Source: Microbacterium telephonicum
Lineage (GTDB): Bacteria > Actinomycetota > Actinomycetes > Actinomycetales > Microbacteriaceae
NCBI RefSeq assembly: GCF_003651225.1
Contig: NZ_RCDB01000002.1
Span: 558,001-622,000, forward strand
Length of the DNA: 64,000 bases
Direction: 5' to 3'
Notes under the pieces: model-generated
What the model was told of the DNA's origin: nothing
Database searches by the model: none
Seen by the model: the letters and a program-made list of their open reading frames with translations, nothing else
Translations under genes and position numbers: made by a program
Shown: piece after piece, positions 1 through 8,621 of the stretch
How the letters are laid out: every line of letters starts with the position of its first letter
Numbering within the stretch: position 1 is the stretch's first letter

Positions 1-520
1 CATGGTCGTCGACCGAGATCGACGAGTGCAGCGCCGCGGTTCCCGAGTAGTCGGGCGTCGTGCAGAACACCATCGGCACATCGATCTCGGCCAGGCGCCG
101 ACTGAGCTGAGCGGATGCCTCGCGGTCGGCGCTGCCGTAGCGGCCGAGGAACACCACGCCGCCGAACTTCCCCTCGCGCACGATGCGTTCGACGGTGCCG
201 GCATTCGCATGCTCAGGATCGGCGACGTGCGAGATCGTCGTGTCGTACCCCGCCTGTGCGAATGCGAGCTCGAGCTGCTGCAGAACCTCGACCAGCAGCT
301 GGCCGAACTCGCCCTGGATGAACACCGAGATCGTCTTGGTGGTGCCGATCTTCAGGCGCCTCGCGCTCGAGTTCGGCACATAGCCGTACTGCGCGGCCGC
401 CGCCCGGATCCGCGCACGCGTCTCGGGATTGACATCGGAGCGGTCGTTCATCGCCCGCGACACCGTCGACACGGCCACTCCGCAGATGCGCGCCAGCTCC
501 TTGATGGTCATCTCCGGCAT
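1..520 (-). CDS. LacI-family transcriptional regulator (3' end beyond window)
   Basis: This is a DNA-binding sugar-responsive repressor, of which the first 173 residues are visible. The N-terminus carries a typical LacI helix-turn-helix (MTIKELARICGVAVSTVSRA, from residue 4) and hinge (NSSARRLKIG), followed by the start of the periplasmic-binding-protein-like effector domain. The ATG at 520 is preceded by GAGGAGG at a good distance. It lies 25 bp after the stop of the MalG-type permease on the same strand, so it is probably the last gene of the transport operon. Two similar LacI-type palindromes at 3717 and 4551 are its likely targets. The effector is inferred to be an alpha-glucoside from the neighbouring genes. 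Confidence 0.93.
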   Translation of the reverse strand, partial: MPEMTIKELARICGVAVSTVSRAMNDRSDVNPETRARIRAAAAQYGYVPNSSARRLKIGTTKTISVFIQGEFGQLLVEVLQQLELAFAQAGYDTTISHVADPEHANAGTVERIVREGKFGGVVFLGRYGSADREASAQLSRRLAEIDVPMVFCTTPDYSGTAALHSSISVDDH

Positions 521-545
521 GGCGGAGCCTCCTCGGTGCGGGCGT

Positions 546-1382
546 TCACCCCTTGACGGCGCCTGCGGCGACCCCTCGGATGATGTGCTTCTGGCTGGCC
601 AGGTAGAAGACGATGACCGGAATCAGCGCCAGGACCAGCACGCCCATCATCGCACCCATGTCGACCGAGCCGTAGCCGCCCTTGAGATACTGCACGGCGA
701 TCGGGATCGTCTTGTAGTGCTTGAGGTCGAGCGTCAGATACGGCAGCAGATAGTCGTTCCACAGCCACATCACCTCGAGGATCGCGACCGTGATCATGGC
801 GGGTTTCAAGATGGGCACGACGATGAGGAAGAAGGTGCGCACGGGGCCGCAGCCGTCGATCGTGGCGGCCTCTTCGATCTCGTATGGGATGCCCTTGACG
901 AAGCCCGTGAAGATGAACACGGCGAGTCCGGCTCCGAAGCCCAGGTAGATGATCCACAGGCCGAACGGGTTGTTCAGGCCGAGATAGTCGGCGAGCCACG
1001 ACAGGGTGAACATGACCATCTGGAAGGGGACGACGAGATTGAACAGGAAGCTCGTGTAGAGCGTCTTCGCGTAGCGGTTGTCCATCCGAACGATCCACCA
1101 GGCCGTCATCGACGTACCCGTGAGGATGAGGGCGGTGGCGCCCAGCGTGATCACGAGCGACCAGCCGAACGACGAGATGAAATCGGTCAGTTCTATGCCG
1201 CGCAGATAGTTGTCCCAGCCTACGAACGAGTCGGCGGTGGGCAACGCGAAGGGCTCGGAGGCGATGTAGACCTTGCCCTTGAACGAGTTGATGACGACGA
1301 GGGCGATCGGGTAGAGGTAGGCCAGCGCGATGACGGTGAAGACCGTCGTCCACAGCCAGGGGCGGCGCGGCTTGTCGTTCAT
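546..1382 (-). CDS. ABC sugar transporter permease, MalG type
   Basis: This is the second membrane subunit of a carbohydrate ABC importer, 278 residues. It has an N-terminal hydrophobic segment (VFTVIALAYLYPIALVVINSF), further membrane segments and the EAA loop EEAATIDGCGPVRTFF that contacts the ATPase. Its ATG at 1382 overlaps the stop of the upstream permease in an ATGA arrangement, so the two are translationally coupled. A longer open frame to 2195 is only a shadow of the upstream permease. No ATPase gene is present nearby; importers of this class often share an MsmK-type ATPase encoded elsewhere. Confidence 0.94.
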   Translation of the reverse strand: MNDKPRRPWLWTTVFTVIALAYLYPIALVVINSFKGKVYIASEPFALPTADSFVGWDNYLRGIELTDFISSFGWSLVITLGATALILTGTSMTAWWIVRMDNRYAKTLYTSFLFNLVVPFQMVMFTLSWLADYLGLNNPFGLWIIYLGFGAGLAVFIFTGFVKGIPYEIEEAATIDGCGPVRTFFLIVVPILKPAMITVAILEVMWLWNDYLLPYLTLDLKHYKTIPIAVQYLKGGYGSVDMGAMMGVLVLALIPVIVFYLASQKHIIRGVAAGAVKG

Positions 1383-2221
1383 ACTGCCGCCTCCTTCGAA
1401 CGGGCGAAGCGGTTCTGAGCGAGAGCGATGACCGCGACGATGATGAGGAAGACGACCGCCTTGGCCTGGCCGACGCCCTCGAAGCCCGTGCGTCCGTAGA
1501 ACGTGTTGAAGATATTGAGCGCGAGCAGCTCGGACAGGCGCGAGGGGGCGCCGTTGGTCAGCGCGAGGTTCTGGTCGAACATCTTGAAGCCGTTGGTGAT
1601 CGTGAGGAATGTGCACACCGTGATGGAGGGCATCACGAGCGGGATGATCACGCTGCGCAGACGACGGCCGGCCGATGCGCCATCCATCTCCGCCGCCTCG
1701 AGCAGCTCGGTGGGGATCGACTGGAGCCCGGCGATGTAGATGACCATCATGTAGCCGATCTGCTGCCAGCACATGAGGATGACCATTCCCCAGAAGCCGT
1801 AGGTCTCGTTGTAGGTGATCGAGCGGGCCCACATCCCCAGCACGCCGTTGAGCAGCAGCAGCCAGATGTAGCCCAGCACGATGCCGCCGATGAGGTTCGG
1901 CATGAAGAACACGGAGCGGAAGGTGTTCTTGCCGCGGAACTGCTTGACCAGCAGATAGGCGATCGCGAACGCGAACACGTTGATGAGGATCGTCGTCACG
2001 ATCGCGAAGCCGGCCGTATACCACAGCGAGTGCGCGAACGTCTCGTCGCCGAACAGCTTGAGGTAGTTGTCGAACCCGACCCACGTGCTGCGGGTCACGG
2101 TGCGGAACTCGGTGAACGAGAGGTACACGCCGAGGACGAACGGGACGACGAATCCGATGATGAACGCCGCGACGGTCGGGCCGGTGAACAGCCACCCCCA
2201 GCGTGCGAGGGATTTCTTCAT
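1379..2221 (-). CDS. ABC sugar transporter permease, MalF type
   Basis: This is the first membrane subunit of the same importer, 280 residues, starting MKKSLARWGW. An AAGGAG ribosome-binding site lies about 8 nt before the ATG at 2221, which is why I prefer it to the upstream in-frame start at 2254. It shows about six membrane segments and the EAA-loop motif LLEAAEMDGASAGRRLRS. It is separated from the upstream solute-binding gene by 78 bp containing a strong hairpin, and overlaps the downstream permease by 4 nt. Confidence 0.94.
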   Translation of the reverse strand: MKKSLARWGWLFTGPTVAAFIIGFVVPFVLGVYLSFTEFRTVTRSTWVGFDNYLKLFGDETFAHSLWYTAGFAIVTTILINVFAFAIAYLLVKQFRGKNTFRSVFFMPNLIGGIVLGYIWLLLLNGVLGMWARSITYNETYGFWGMVILMCWQQIGYMMVIYIAGLQSIPTELLEAAEMDGASAGRRLRSVIIPLVMPSITVCTFLTITNGFKMFDQNLALTNGAPSRLSELLALNIFNTFYGRTGFEGVGQAKAVVFLIIVAVIALAQNRFARSKEAAV

Positions 2222-2256
2222 GATGAGTGCTCCTTGATGTGGCGCGCGGCTCACGC

Positions 2257-2293
2257 CACCGTGCCGCGGGGTTCGAGACCCCGCGGCACGGTG
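2257..2293 (-). terminator. Intercistronic hairpin, partial terminator or mRNA stabiliser
   Basis: A perfect 15-bp inverted repeat (arms 2257-2271 and 2279-2293, loop TTCGAGA) fills the gap between the solute-binding gene and the malF-type permease. There is no T-run on the minus strand. Hairpins at this position in maltose-type operons are known to protect the upstream binding-protein message and let the binding protein exceed the permeases; that role is inferred here. Confidence 0.75.
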
Positions 2294-2299
2294 AGGGGA

Positions 2300-3637
2300 T
2301 CAGCCGTTGGCGAGCTCGTACTCGGTCGCCCAGCCGTCGACGAACGCGGTCACGACCCCGTCCCAGTCACCCGTCTCCTGCGCGTACTGCAGCAGGGCCT
2401 GGCCGACGCCGTTCTTCCACTCCTCGGAGGGCATGACGGTGAAGTTCCAGGTGACGGCGGTCTTGCCGGCCGCGGTGTACGCGGCATCCGCCTGGATGAA
2501 GGGGTTGGAGGGCAGGTAGTCGGCGAACGTGTCGAACGGCGTGACGAAGCCCATCGTGTTCGCGAGCGACTCACGACCGGCATCGGAGGTGATGACCCAC
2601 TCGAGGAAGTCCTTCGTCGCCTGCTGGTCGGCTTCGGATGCCTCGCTGTTGATGACCCAGTAGTTCTCCGAGCCGGTCGTCAGACCCTGGTTCTGTTCAC
2701 CGTCGGCGCCGATGTAGATCGGGAGCATGCCGAGGTCCTCGTCGGCGACGGCCTGGCCCGTGATGTCGTTGTACGCCCACGTGCCGTTCTGGTAGAACAC
2801 GGCCTTGCCGAGCGCGAACTCGGCGTTCGCGTCCTCACCGGTCTTGCTCGAGAGGAGCGTGCGCTCGGTCGTCGAGTTGTCGATGTACAGGTCGAAGATC
2901 CGCTGATAGCCGTCGAGGTACTCGTCGGTGATCGTGGCGGGCTGGCCCTTCACACCGTCGGCCTTGAACTGGTAGTAGAGCGGGATGTTCGCGAGGTGCG
3001 TCTTGAAGCGCCAGTCGGACGAAGAGTCGAAGCCGGCCGACGTGAAGGCGCCTTCGATCCCGAGCGCGTCCTTGTTCGCCTGGATGCCCTCGACGACCGC
3101 CTTCAGCGTGTCGAAGTTGTCGATCTCGTCGATGTTCGTGATCGCCGCACCCGGCAGCGCGATGTAGTCGTTGACGAGCTTCTTGTTGTAGATGATGCCG
3201 TAGGTCTCCTGCACGTACGGGATCGCGACAGGAGCGCCATCGTCGTTCGTCAGCGCCACCGACTGGTCGTTGAGGTGCTCGTAGATCGCAGTGTCTGTGA
3301 GGTCGGACGCGTAGTCCTTCCAGCTGGCCAGGCCCACCGGACCGTTCACCTGGAACAGCGTCGGCGCGTCGCTCTTGGCCATCTCGGACTTCAGCGTCGT
3401 CTCGTACGTGCCCGACGCGGCGGTCTGCACGTCGACCTGGACGCCGGTCTCCTTCGTGTACTCGGCCGCGAGGGCGACCCAGTCCTCCGCCTGCTCGGGC
3501 TTGAAGTTGAGGTAGTACACCTTGCCTTCGGCCGAGCTGTCGCCGTCGCTGCCTGCGCTGCAACCGGCCAGTGCGCCGGCCAGTGCGGTCACCGCCAGAC
3601 CTGCGGCAAGCAGCTTCCCCGTTCTGCGCGTGATCAT
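2300..3637 (-). CDS. Extracellular solute-binding lipoprotein, sugar ABC transporter
   Basis: This is the substrate-capture subunit of the importer, 445 residues, family 1 solute-binding protein. It has a lipoprotein signal peptide with twin Arg near the start and lipobox LAGC (Cys26), followed by a Ser/Gly/Asp-rich linker. Further features are the VDVQTAASGTYETTLKSEMA region and many aromatic residues, as in sugar-binding members. The ATG at 3637 has GGAAAGG about 10 nt upstream; longer in-frame starts lack a signal peptide context. The gene is followed by the malFG permeases and lacI. A LacI-type operator lies 80 bp upstream of the start. Substrate is inferred to be maltose or a related alpha-glucoside. 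Confidence 0.93.
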   Translation of the reverse strand: MITRRTGKLLAAGLAVTALAGALAGCSAGSDGDSSAEGKVYYLNFKPEQAEDWVALAAEYTKETGVQVDVQTAASGTYETTLKSEMAKSDAPTLFQVNGPVGLASWKDYASDLTDTAIYEHLNDQSVALTNDDGAPVAIPYVQETYGIIYNKKLVNDYIALPGAAITNIDEIDNFDTLKAVVEGIQANKDALGIEGAFTSAGFDSSSDWRFKTHLANIPLYYQFKADGVKGQPATITDEYLDGYQRIFDLYIDNSTTERTLLSSKTGEDANAEFALGKAVFYQNGTWAYNDITGQAVADEDLGMLPIYIGADGEQNQGLTTGSENYWVINSEASEADQQATKDFLEWVITSDAGRESLANTMGFVTPFDTFADYLPSNPFIQADAAYTAAGKTAVTWNFTVMPSEEWKNGVGQALLQYAQETGDWDGVVTAFVDGWATEYELANG

Positions 3638-3716
3638 CGTCGTGGGCCTTTCCTTCGTTGGATCGATGCCGTGGACGCGGCGTCGCATCCCTGCTCCACC
3701 GCGGGAGGCGGAGTTT

Positions 3717-3730
3717 CGGAAACGATTCCG
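3717..3730. promoter_or_regulatory. LacI-family operator upstream of the solute-binding gene
   Basis: CGGAAACGATTCCG is a near-perfect palindrome centred on CG, the classic LacI/GalR-family layout. It lies 80 bp upstream of the binding-protein start and closely resembles the site at 4551, which supports shared control by the LacI protein at the end of this operon. Confidence 0.8.
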
Positions 3731-3825
3731 CCTGCAAGCACCACAGTACGCGCGGCCGCCGAGGTGCGCAAGCGCGACCGGGACGCCCCGACGGTCACGA
3801 TCCGATCACGGTCGAAGCGGAGCCC

Positions 3826-4458
3826 TCAGTCCGCGCTCTCCGGCTCGGGCGCCGGCAGCAGCGGAGCCAGCGCACGCTCGATGAGCGGCACCGAGGCCCA
3901 GACGGCGAGGGGGTACCCGAGGAGCAGCAGGAGCACGAGGGCCTGCGGCACGAGGAACCACGTCGCGATCGTCACCGCGAGCACGACCGCCTGGATCACG
4001 AGCACTCCCCCGGCCCACGGCAGCCGCGCGATCGCGAGCGCCGCCGCATTGCGCAGCGTGCGGCCGACGGTGTTCTCGAACCGCGCCTGCAGTGCCCACA
4101 CGAAAGGGAAGATCAACAGGTAAACAGCACTGATCAGGGTTTTCATCACCGCGAGCTCGGGGATCGGCAGAAGGATCCAGCCCGCCAGAAGCGCCGCCCC
4201 GATCGATCCGACGACCGCCCAGAGCGCAGTGGACTGAGCGAGGTTCGCACGGAACGACCGCCAGAACGTCCGGGCCGCTCCGTCGTCGAGGTCTGCCTGC
4301 AGGCGCCGTGCGGCATCGTATGCAGCAGCGAGCCCCGCACCCAGCGTGACGATCGGGAGGGCCGTGAGCAGCAGCAGCACGTTGACGACGATGATGTCGC
4401 CGAGCGTCGATGCCGCACGCCACAGGGGTGCAGCGCGATCGAAGAGCCGGCCGAACAC
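3826..4458 (-). CDS. DUF624 (YesL-like) membrane protein
   Basis: This 210-residue integral membrane protein starts from GTG at 4458 with GGAGGAGGGT just upstream. It has about five hydrophobic segments (VVNVLLLLTALPIVTLGAGLAAAYDA near the N-terminus, then others at roughly 75-100, 108-122 and 143-185). The N-terminal pattern of a small first helix, a TALPIVT-like turn and AAYDAARRL matches DUF624 proteins, which are repeatedly found in sugar ABC operons of Firmicutes and Actinobacteria. Their exact role is not known. It is divergent from the GH65 gene and upstream of the transporter operon. Confidence 0.85.
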   Translation of the reverse strand: MFGRLFDRAAPLWRAASTLGDIIVVNVLLLLTALPIVTLGAGLAAAYDAARRLQADLDDGAARTFWRSFRANLAQSTALWAVVGSIGAALLAGWILLPIPELAVMKTLISAVYLLIFPFVWALQARFENTVGRTLRNAAALAIARLPWAGGVLVIQAVVLAVTIATWFLVPQALVLLLLLGYPLAVWASVPLIERALAPLLPAPEPESAD

Positions 4459-4550
4459 GACACCCTCCTCCCCCGTCGATCCCGATCGAGATCGACACCA
4501 GCCTATCGCGGGCCGTGCACTCGGCGACGAAGAGGAGTAGCCTCGCTGAC

Positions 4551-4564
4551 CGGATACGTTTCCG
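4551..4564. promoter_or_regulatory. LacI-family operator between DUF624 and GH65 genes
   Basis: CGGATACGTTTCCG is palindromic around CG and nearly identical, in either orientation, to the site at 3717-3730. It sits 50 bp before the GH65 start and 92 bp before the DUF624 start, so a bound LacI protein could repress both divergent genes. Confidence 0.8.
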
Positions 4565-4614
4565 GGGTGAACGGCTGCATCGAGGCATCCCTACCGGAAC
4601 AGAAGGGTGAGTTC

Positions 4615-6897
4615 ATGGGCGAGCGGGTGTTCGACGTCGAGCCGTATGCGATCACGACGACGCGGCTGGACGATGCCGCGATGCGCGTCATCGAATCGAT
4701 GACGTCGATCGGCAACGGTCACATGGGCATGCGCGGCAACTTCGAAGAGGGCTACGGCGGCGACACGCACCCCGGGACCTACATCGCGGGGGTCTGGTTT
4801 CCCGACAAGACGCGTGTCGGCTGGTGGAAGAACGGCTACCCCGAGTATTTCGGCAAGGTCATCAATGCGGTCGGCATCATCGCCGTCGGCATCACCGTCG
4901 ACGGCGAGCGCGTCGACCTGCATGACGGAGATCACCAGAATGCGTCGATCCGGCTCGATCTGCGCAATGGTCTGCTGACACGCTCCTTCGACTACCGCGT
5001 GGGCACATCCGTCGTGCGACTGCACTTCGAGCGGTTCCTCTCACTCGTCACCCCCGAGCTGTGTCTGCAGCGCATCCGTGTCACCGCGCGCGAGGGCACC
5101 CCCAAGGTCACTCTCACGCCGCGACTGGACGGGAACGTCCACAATCTCGACTCCAACTACGGCGAGAGCTTCTGGGAGGAGGTGGTGCGCATTCCGGCCG
5201 GCGACCCGCAGCTGTCGATGCGCACCGTGCCCAACCCGTTCGGCACACCCCAGTACACGGTCACCGCCTCGATGCGAACCGCAGCGGTGGGCCTCGAGCA
5301 CGCGGGCATCATCGATCGGCGTCTCGAGGTCGGCGAGCGCTACACCGGCACCCTCGCCGTCGGCGCCACGGCGGAGCTCGTCAAGACGAGCGCCGTCGTC
5401 ACGACCCGCGACGTCGACGAGACCGCGCACCGCGACACCGTCACGAGCCTTTTGGAAGCCGCCGCGGCATCCACCTTCGACGAGCACCTCGCTGCGCACA
5501 CGGCGGTGTGGGAACAGCGCTGGGCCCGTGCCGAGGTCCGCATCGAGGGCGACGACGAGGCGCAGCAGGGCATTCAGTTCAATCTCTTCCAGCTCTTCTC
5601 GACCTACTACGGCGAGGATTCCCGCCTCAACATCGGGCCGAAGGGATTCACCGGCGAGAAGTACGGCGGGGCGACGTACTGGGACACCGAGGCGTACCTG
5701 GTGCCGCTGTACCTCGCCGTATCGGAGCCCGCGGTCTCGCGCGCCCTGCTGACGTATCGTCACGATCAGCTCCCCGAGGCCCAGCACAACGCGCGGCAGC
5801 AGGGACTGGCGGGCGCCCTGTTCCCGATGGTGACCTTCAACGGCGTCGAATGTCACAACGAGTGGGAGATCACGTTCGAGGAGATCCACCGCAACGGCGC
5901 GATCGCCTTCGCGATCCGCACCTACACGGAGTACACGGGCGACAGGACATATCTCGAGGGGCCGGGGATCGAGGTGCTCGTGGAGATCAGCCGCTTCTGG
6001 GCCGACCGCGTGCACTTCGCGCAGGCGCGCGGGCAGTACATGCTGCACGGCGTCACAGGCCCCAACGAGTACGAGAACAACGTCAACAACAACTGGTACA
6101 CCAACTACCTCGCCGCCTGGGTGCTGCGCTACACCGCGCAGACCCTCGGCGAGCTGACCGTCGAGCGGGCCTCGGCCCTCGGTGTGGCATCCGCCGAGCA
6201 GCAGCGGTGGCAGACGATTGCCGAGCGCATGTATCTGCCGACCGATGCCGAGCTCGGCATCAACGTCCAGCACGACACGTTCCTGGACAAGGACCTGCGC
6301 AGCGTCGAGACGATCCCCGTCACCGAGCGTCCCATCAACCAGAACTGGTCCTGGGACCGGATTCTGCGCTCGTGCTTCATCAAGCAAGCGGATGTCCTGC
6401 AGGGCATGTATCTGTTCGAGGACGATTTCACACCCGACGATCTGCGTCGCAACTTCGACTTCTACGAGCCGATGACCGTTCATGAGTCGTCACTGTCGGC
6501 GTCGATCCATTCGATCGTCGCGTCGTCGATCGGTCGCCCGGACAAGGCGATGGAGCTGTACCGTCGCACGGCACGTCTCGACCTCGACAACTACAACAAC
6601 GACACCGAGGACGGCCTGCACATCACGTCGATGAGCGGCGCGTGGCTGTCGATCGTGCAGGGCTTCGCCGGCATGCGCGTGCGCGACGGGGCGCTCTCCT
6701 TCCGCCCGTTCTGCCCCGAGGACTGGGACGGCTTCTCGTTCACGATCGGGTTCCGGGGTCGGGTGCTGGGTGTGCGTGTGACGGCGACGACCCTCACGCT
6801 CACGCTGCGGTCGGGCGATCCGCTCGATGTCGAGGTCGCCGGTCGGCTGCACCGGGTTCACGGCGAAGTTGAGATCGCGCTCGAAGGGGTCTGCTGA
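4615..6897 (+). CDS. Glycoside hydrolase family 65 phosphorylase, probably maltose phosphorylase
   Basis: This cytoplasmic enzyme of 760 residues would split an alpha-glucoside with phosphate to give beta-glucose 1-phosphate and a sugar (maltose phosphorylase, EC 2.4.1.8, is the best fit). GH65 features in order are an N-terminal beta-sandwich, then the (alpha/alpha)6 barrel with YWDTEAYLVPLY, ECHNEWEITFEEIHRNGAI and GVTGPNEYENNVNNNWYTN. Glu485 in the GPNEYE motif is the likely general acid. The ECHNEWEITFEE segment resembles lactobacillary maltose phosphorylases; kojibiose or nigerose phosphorylase remain possible. I start at ATG 4615 (AGAAGGGTGAG upstream); the open frame extends to 3658 but overlaps the DUF624 gene and the operator. 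The common beta-phosphoglucomutase partner is absent. Confidence 0.92.
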   Translation: MGERVFDVEPYAITTTRLDDAAMRVIESMTSIGNGHMGMRGNFEEGYGGDTHPGTYIAGVWFPDKTRVGWWKNGYPEYFGKVINAVGIIAVGITVDGERVDLHDGDHQNASIRLDLRNGLLTRSFDYRVGTSVVRLHFERFLSLVTPELCLQRIRVTAREGTPKVTLTPRLDGNVHNLDSNYGESFWEEVVRIPAGDPQLSMRTVPNPFGTPQYTVTASMRTAAVGLEHAGIIDRRLEVGERYTGTLAVGATAELVKTSAVVTTRDVDETAHRDTVTSLLEAAAASTFDEHLAAHTAVWEQRWARAEVRIEGDDEAQQGIQFNLFQLFSTYYGEDSRLNIGPKGFTGEKYGGATYWDTEAYLVPLYLAVSEPAVSRALLTYRHDQLPEAQHNARQQGLAGALFPMVTFNGVECHNEWEITFEEIHRNGAIAFAIRTYTEYTGDRTYLEGPGIEVLVEISRFWADRVHFAQARGQYMLHGVTGPNEYENNVNNNWYTNYLAAWVLRYTAQTLGELTVERASALGVASAEQQRWQTIAERMYLPTDAELGINVQHDTFLDKDLRSVETIPVTERPINQNWSWDRILRSCFIKQADVLQGMYLFEDDFTPDDLRRNFDFYEPMTVHESSLSASIHSIVASSIGRPDKAMELYRRTARLDLDNYNNDTEDGLHITSMSGAWLSIVQGFAGMRVRDGALSFRPFCPEDWDGFSFTIGFRGRVLGVRVTATTLTLTLRSGDPLDVEVAGRLHRVHGEVEIALEGVC

Positions 6898-6959
6898 TGG
6901 TTTGGTTGAGTCCTTGACCGGGTGATTCTGTGAGGGATCGCGCTGGAAGGATGGCGATC

Positions 6960-7298
6960 ATGCCTATCAAGTTCACGGACGAGTTCAAGCGGGATGCTGT
7001 CTCGCTTGTCGAGTCGGGCATCGCGCAAAAAGCGGCGTGCAAGGACCTCGGTGTCTCGAAGTCCGCGTTGCAGGCGTGGGTGCGTGATGCGAAGTTCCAG
7101 CCGCACGGGCTGACTGGGCTCGACTTCCAGCTCGGGAGACTCGACCTCCTCGAGTGGCAGCAACTGCAAGATCTCACCCGACGGGATCGCGAGGAACTGA
7201 AGCTCAGATCCCGCCGCGGACATCTCATCTTCTGCCCGCGGCCAGACCTTGGCCCGGGGATTCCGCTGCCTGGCTTCGACCCGTCCTGGCAGACTTGA
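6960..7298 (+). pseudogene. IS3-type transposase OrfA, truncated
   Basis: The first 50 or so codons (to about 7113) encode the helix-turn-helix of an IS3-type OrfA: FTDEFKRDAVSLVESGIAQK, then LGVSKSALQAWVRDA. After that the frame runs into unrelated sequence, and no leucine-zipper region or OrfB (DDE) follows. It begins about 60 bp after the GH65 stop codon. It is a dead remnant of an insertion sequence. Confidence 0.7.
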
Positions 7299-7545
7299 CC
7301 CAGCGGTCTTGGGGCCCGCTCCACCACCGGCCCTTCAACTCGATCTGGCTCAGTCTCGCGGTGAGGCGCCTCTCGATAGCTTCCGCATTCTCAAGCTGCT
7401 TCGCCTTGCCAGCCAGATCCCGTCGCAGGGCCTCGTAGGGGTTCGACGGGTCGTCGAGCGCAATGCTTGCGGCGTCCGCGAGGAGCGCACGCCGGTACAG
7501 GGCGTTCGCAGCTCGCGCGATGTGGCTCCTCGAAGCGCAGGGCTT
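7225..7545 (-). pseudogene. Fragment of an unrecognised gene, truncated at its 5' end
   Basis: The minus-strand frame from an upstream in-frame TGA (7546-7548) to a TGA at 7225-7227 is open for 107 codons and looks like real coding sequence. It has a high-GC third position and an ordinary protein composition, with stretches such as ANALYRRALLADAASIALDD and QLENAEAIERRLTARLSQIE. No plausible start codon with a ribosome-binding site is visible, and its 5' side ends where recombinase homology on the other strand begins, so it is probably a gene remnant cut at a recombination junction. I do not recognise the family. Confidence 0.45.
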
Positions 7546-8463
7546 TCAGACACGGCCTTCACCGAGCAACTCGGCGAAGACAGTAAGCACCAGCCGACTC
7601 GCGACAATCCTGCGCGATCCGTGCTACACCGGCGTGAATCGGTACAAGGGCAAGCTCTACGTCGGACGCCACGAAGCGCTGGTCTCCAAGGAGACGTACC
7701 TGAAGGTGCAGGCAGTCCTCGACTCACGCAAGCGCGACGGCACACGCGACATCGTGCACTTCCACTATCTCAAGGGCTTGCTCTACTGCGGCGAATGCCG
7801 CGACGCCGGCCGCACCAGCCGACTCCTGTACTCCCGCAACACCGGACGCGGAGGCACCTACGAATACCTCATCTGCGCTGCACACCAACGTCAGCTCTGC
7901 TCCATGGTGAACGTGCGCGTCGAACAGATCGAGGCCGCGATCATCCCGAAGGTCGCTGAAGAACGCCTCTCGGTCGAGATGCTCCAGGGCATGGAAGAGG
8001 CGCTCAACGCGTCCGTCGCGAACATCCTCGCGCAGGACCGCGACACGAAGAACCAGCTCAAGAAGCAGCTCGACAAGCTCGAGGCTCAAGAAGAGCGCCT
8101 CATCGAGCTCGCAGCGACTGGCGCCCTCCCGATGAGCAAAATCCGTGAGCGAATCGAGAAGACCGCGATGCAACGCGGCGCAATCGAGGAGAAGCTCGAG
8201 TTCACTGTCGACCGCATGCAGTACGCCGCAGAAGGCGTCCTTGGCTTCCTGAAGCTCCTCGTCGACCCAGGCACCCTGTACCAGCGGGCCTCCGACACGG
8301 TGCGAAGTGACCTACTGAGCGCGTTCTTTACTCGTCTCGTCGTCTACGTGACTGACGAGGGCCTCAAGATCGAAGCCGAACGTCACGACGCTAACGCGCG
8401 CATCCGCGCGATCCACGGCCAGGTTGCGTACGGGCGTGCGAACGCAACTTCAGACCAAAACGA

Positions 8464-8489
8464 AACTCCCCGCTCGCGAGCGGGGAGTT
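8464..8489 (-). terminator. Hairpin terminator of tRNA-Gln
   Basis: A perfect 26-nt palindrome (13-bp stem core AACTCCCCGCTCG and its complement) is followed on the minus strand by TTCGTTTTGG. It lies about 60 nt downstream of tRNA-Gln. T-rich flanks on both sides suggest it could work in either direction. Confidence 0.75.
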
Positions 8490-8546
8490 CGGTTTCAGCA
8501 TCAAACTCGGTCAGTTCATTTGACCGGGGTTTGAGTAACCACGATG

Positions 8547-8621
8547 TGGCTGGGGTACCTGGACTCGAACCAAGAACAACTGAACCAGAATCAGCCGTGT
8601 TGCCAATTACACCATACCCCA
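8547..8621 (-). tRNA. tRNA-Gln (CTG)
   Basis: The minus strand folds as a full cloverleaf: acceptor TGGGGTA/TACCCCA, anticodon loop TTCTGGT with anticodon CTG, T-loop GGTTCGAGTCC, G73 and an encoded CCA (8547-8549). It reads CAG codons. It sits between gltX and the recombinase relic. Confidence 0.95.

Noticed and set aside
2030..4123. Long plus-strand frame antisense to the solute-binding gene
   Set aside because: Shadow frame; the minus strand has the signal peptide, lipobox and operon context.
3658..4614. N-terminal extension of the GH65 frame (open to a 1079-codon length)
   Set aside because: It is a high-GC shadow antisense to the DUF624 gene and the operator; GH65 homology and a ribosome-binding site place the start at 4615.
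6898..8621. Functional integrative element with attachment repeats at tRNA-Gln
   Set aside because: I found no duplicate of the tRNA-Gln 3' end near 6900, and the recombinase lacks its catalytic domain.
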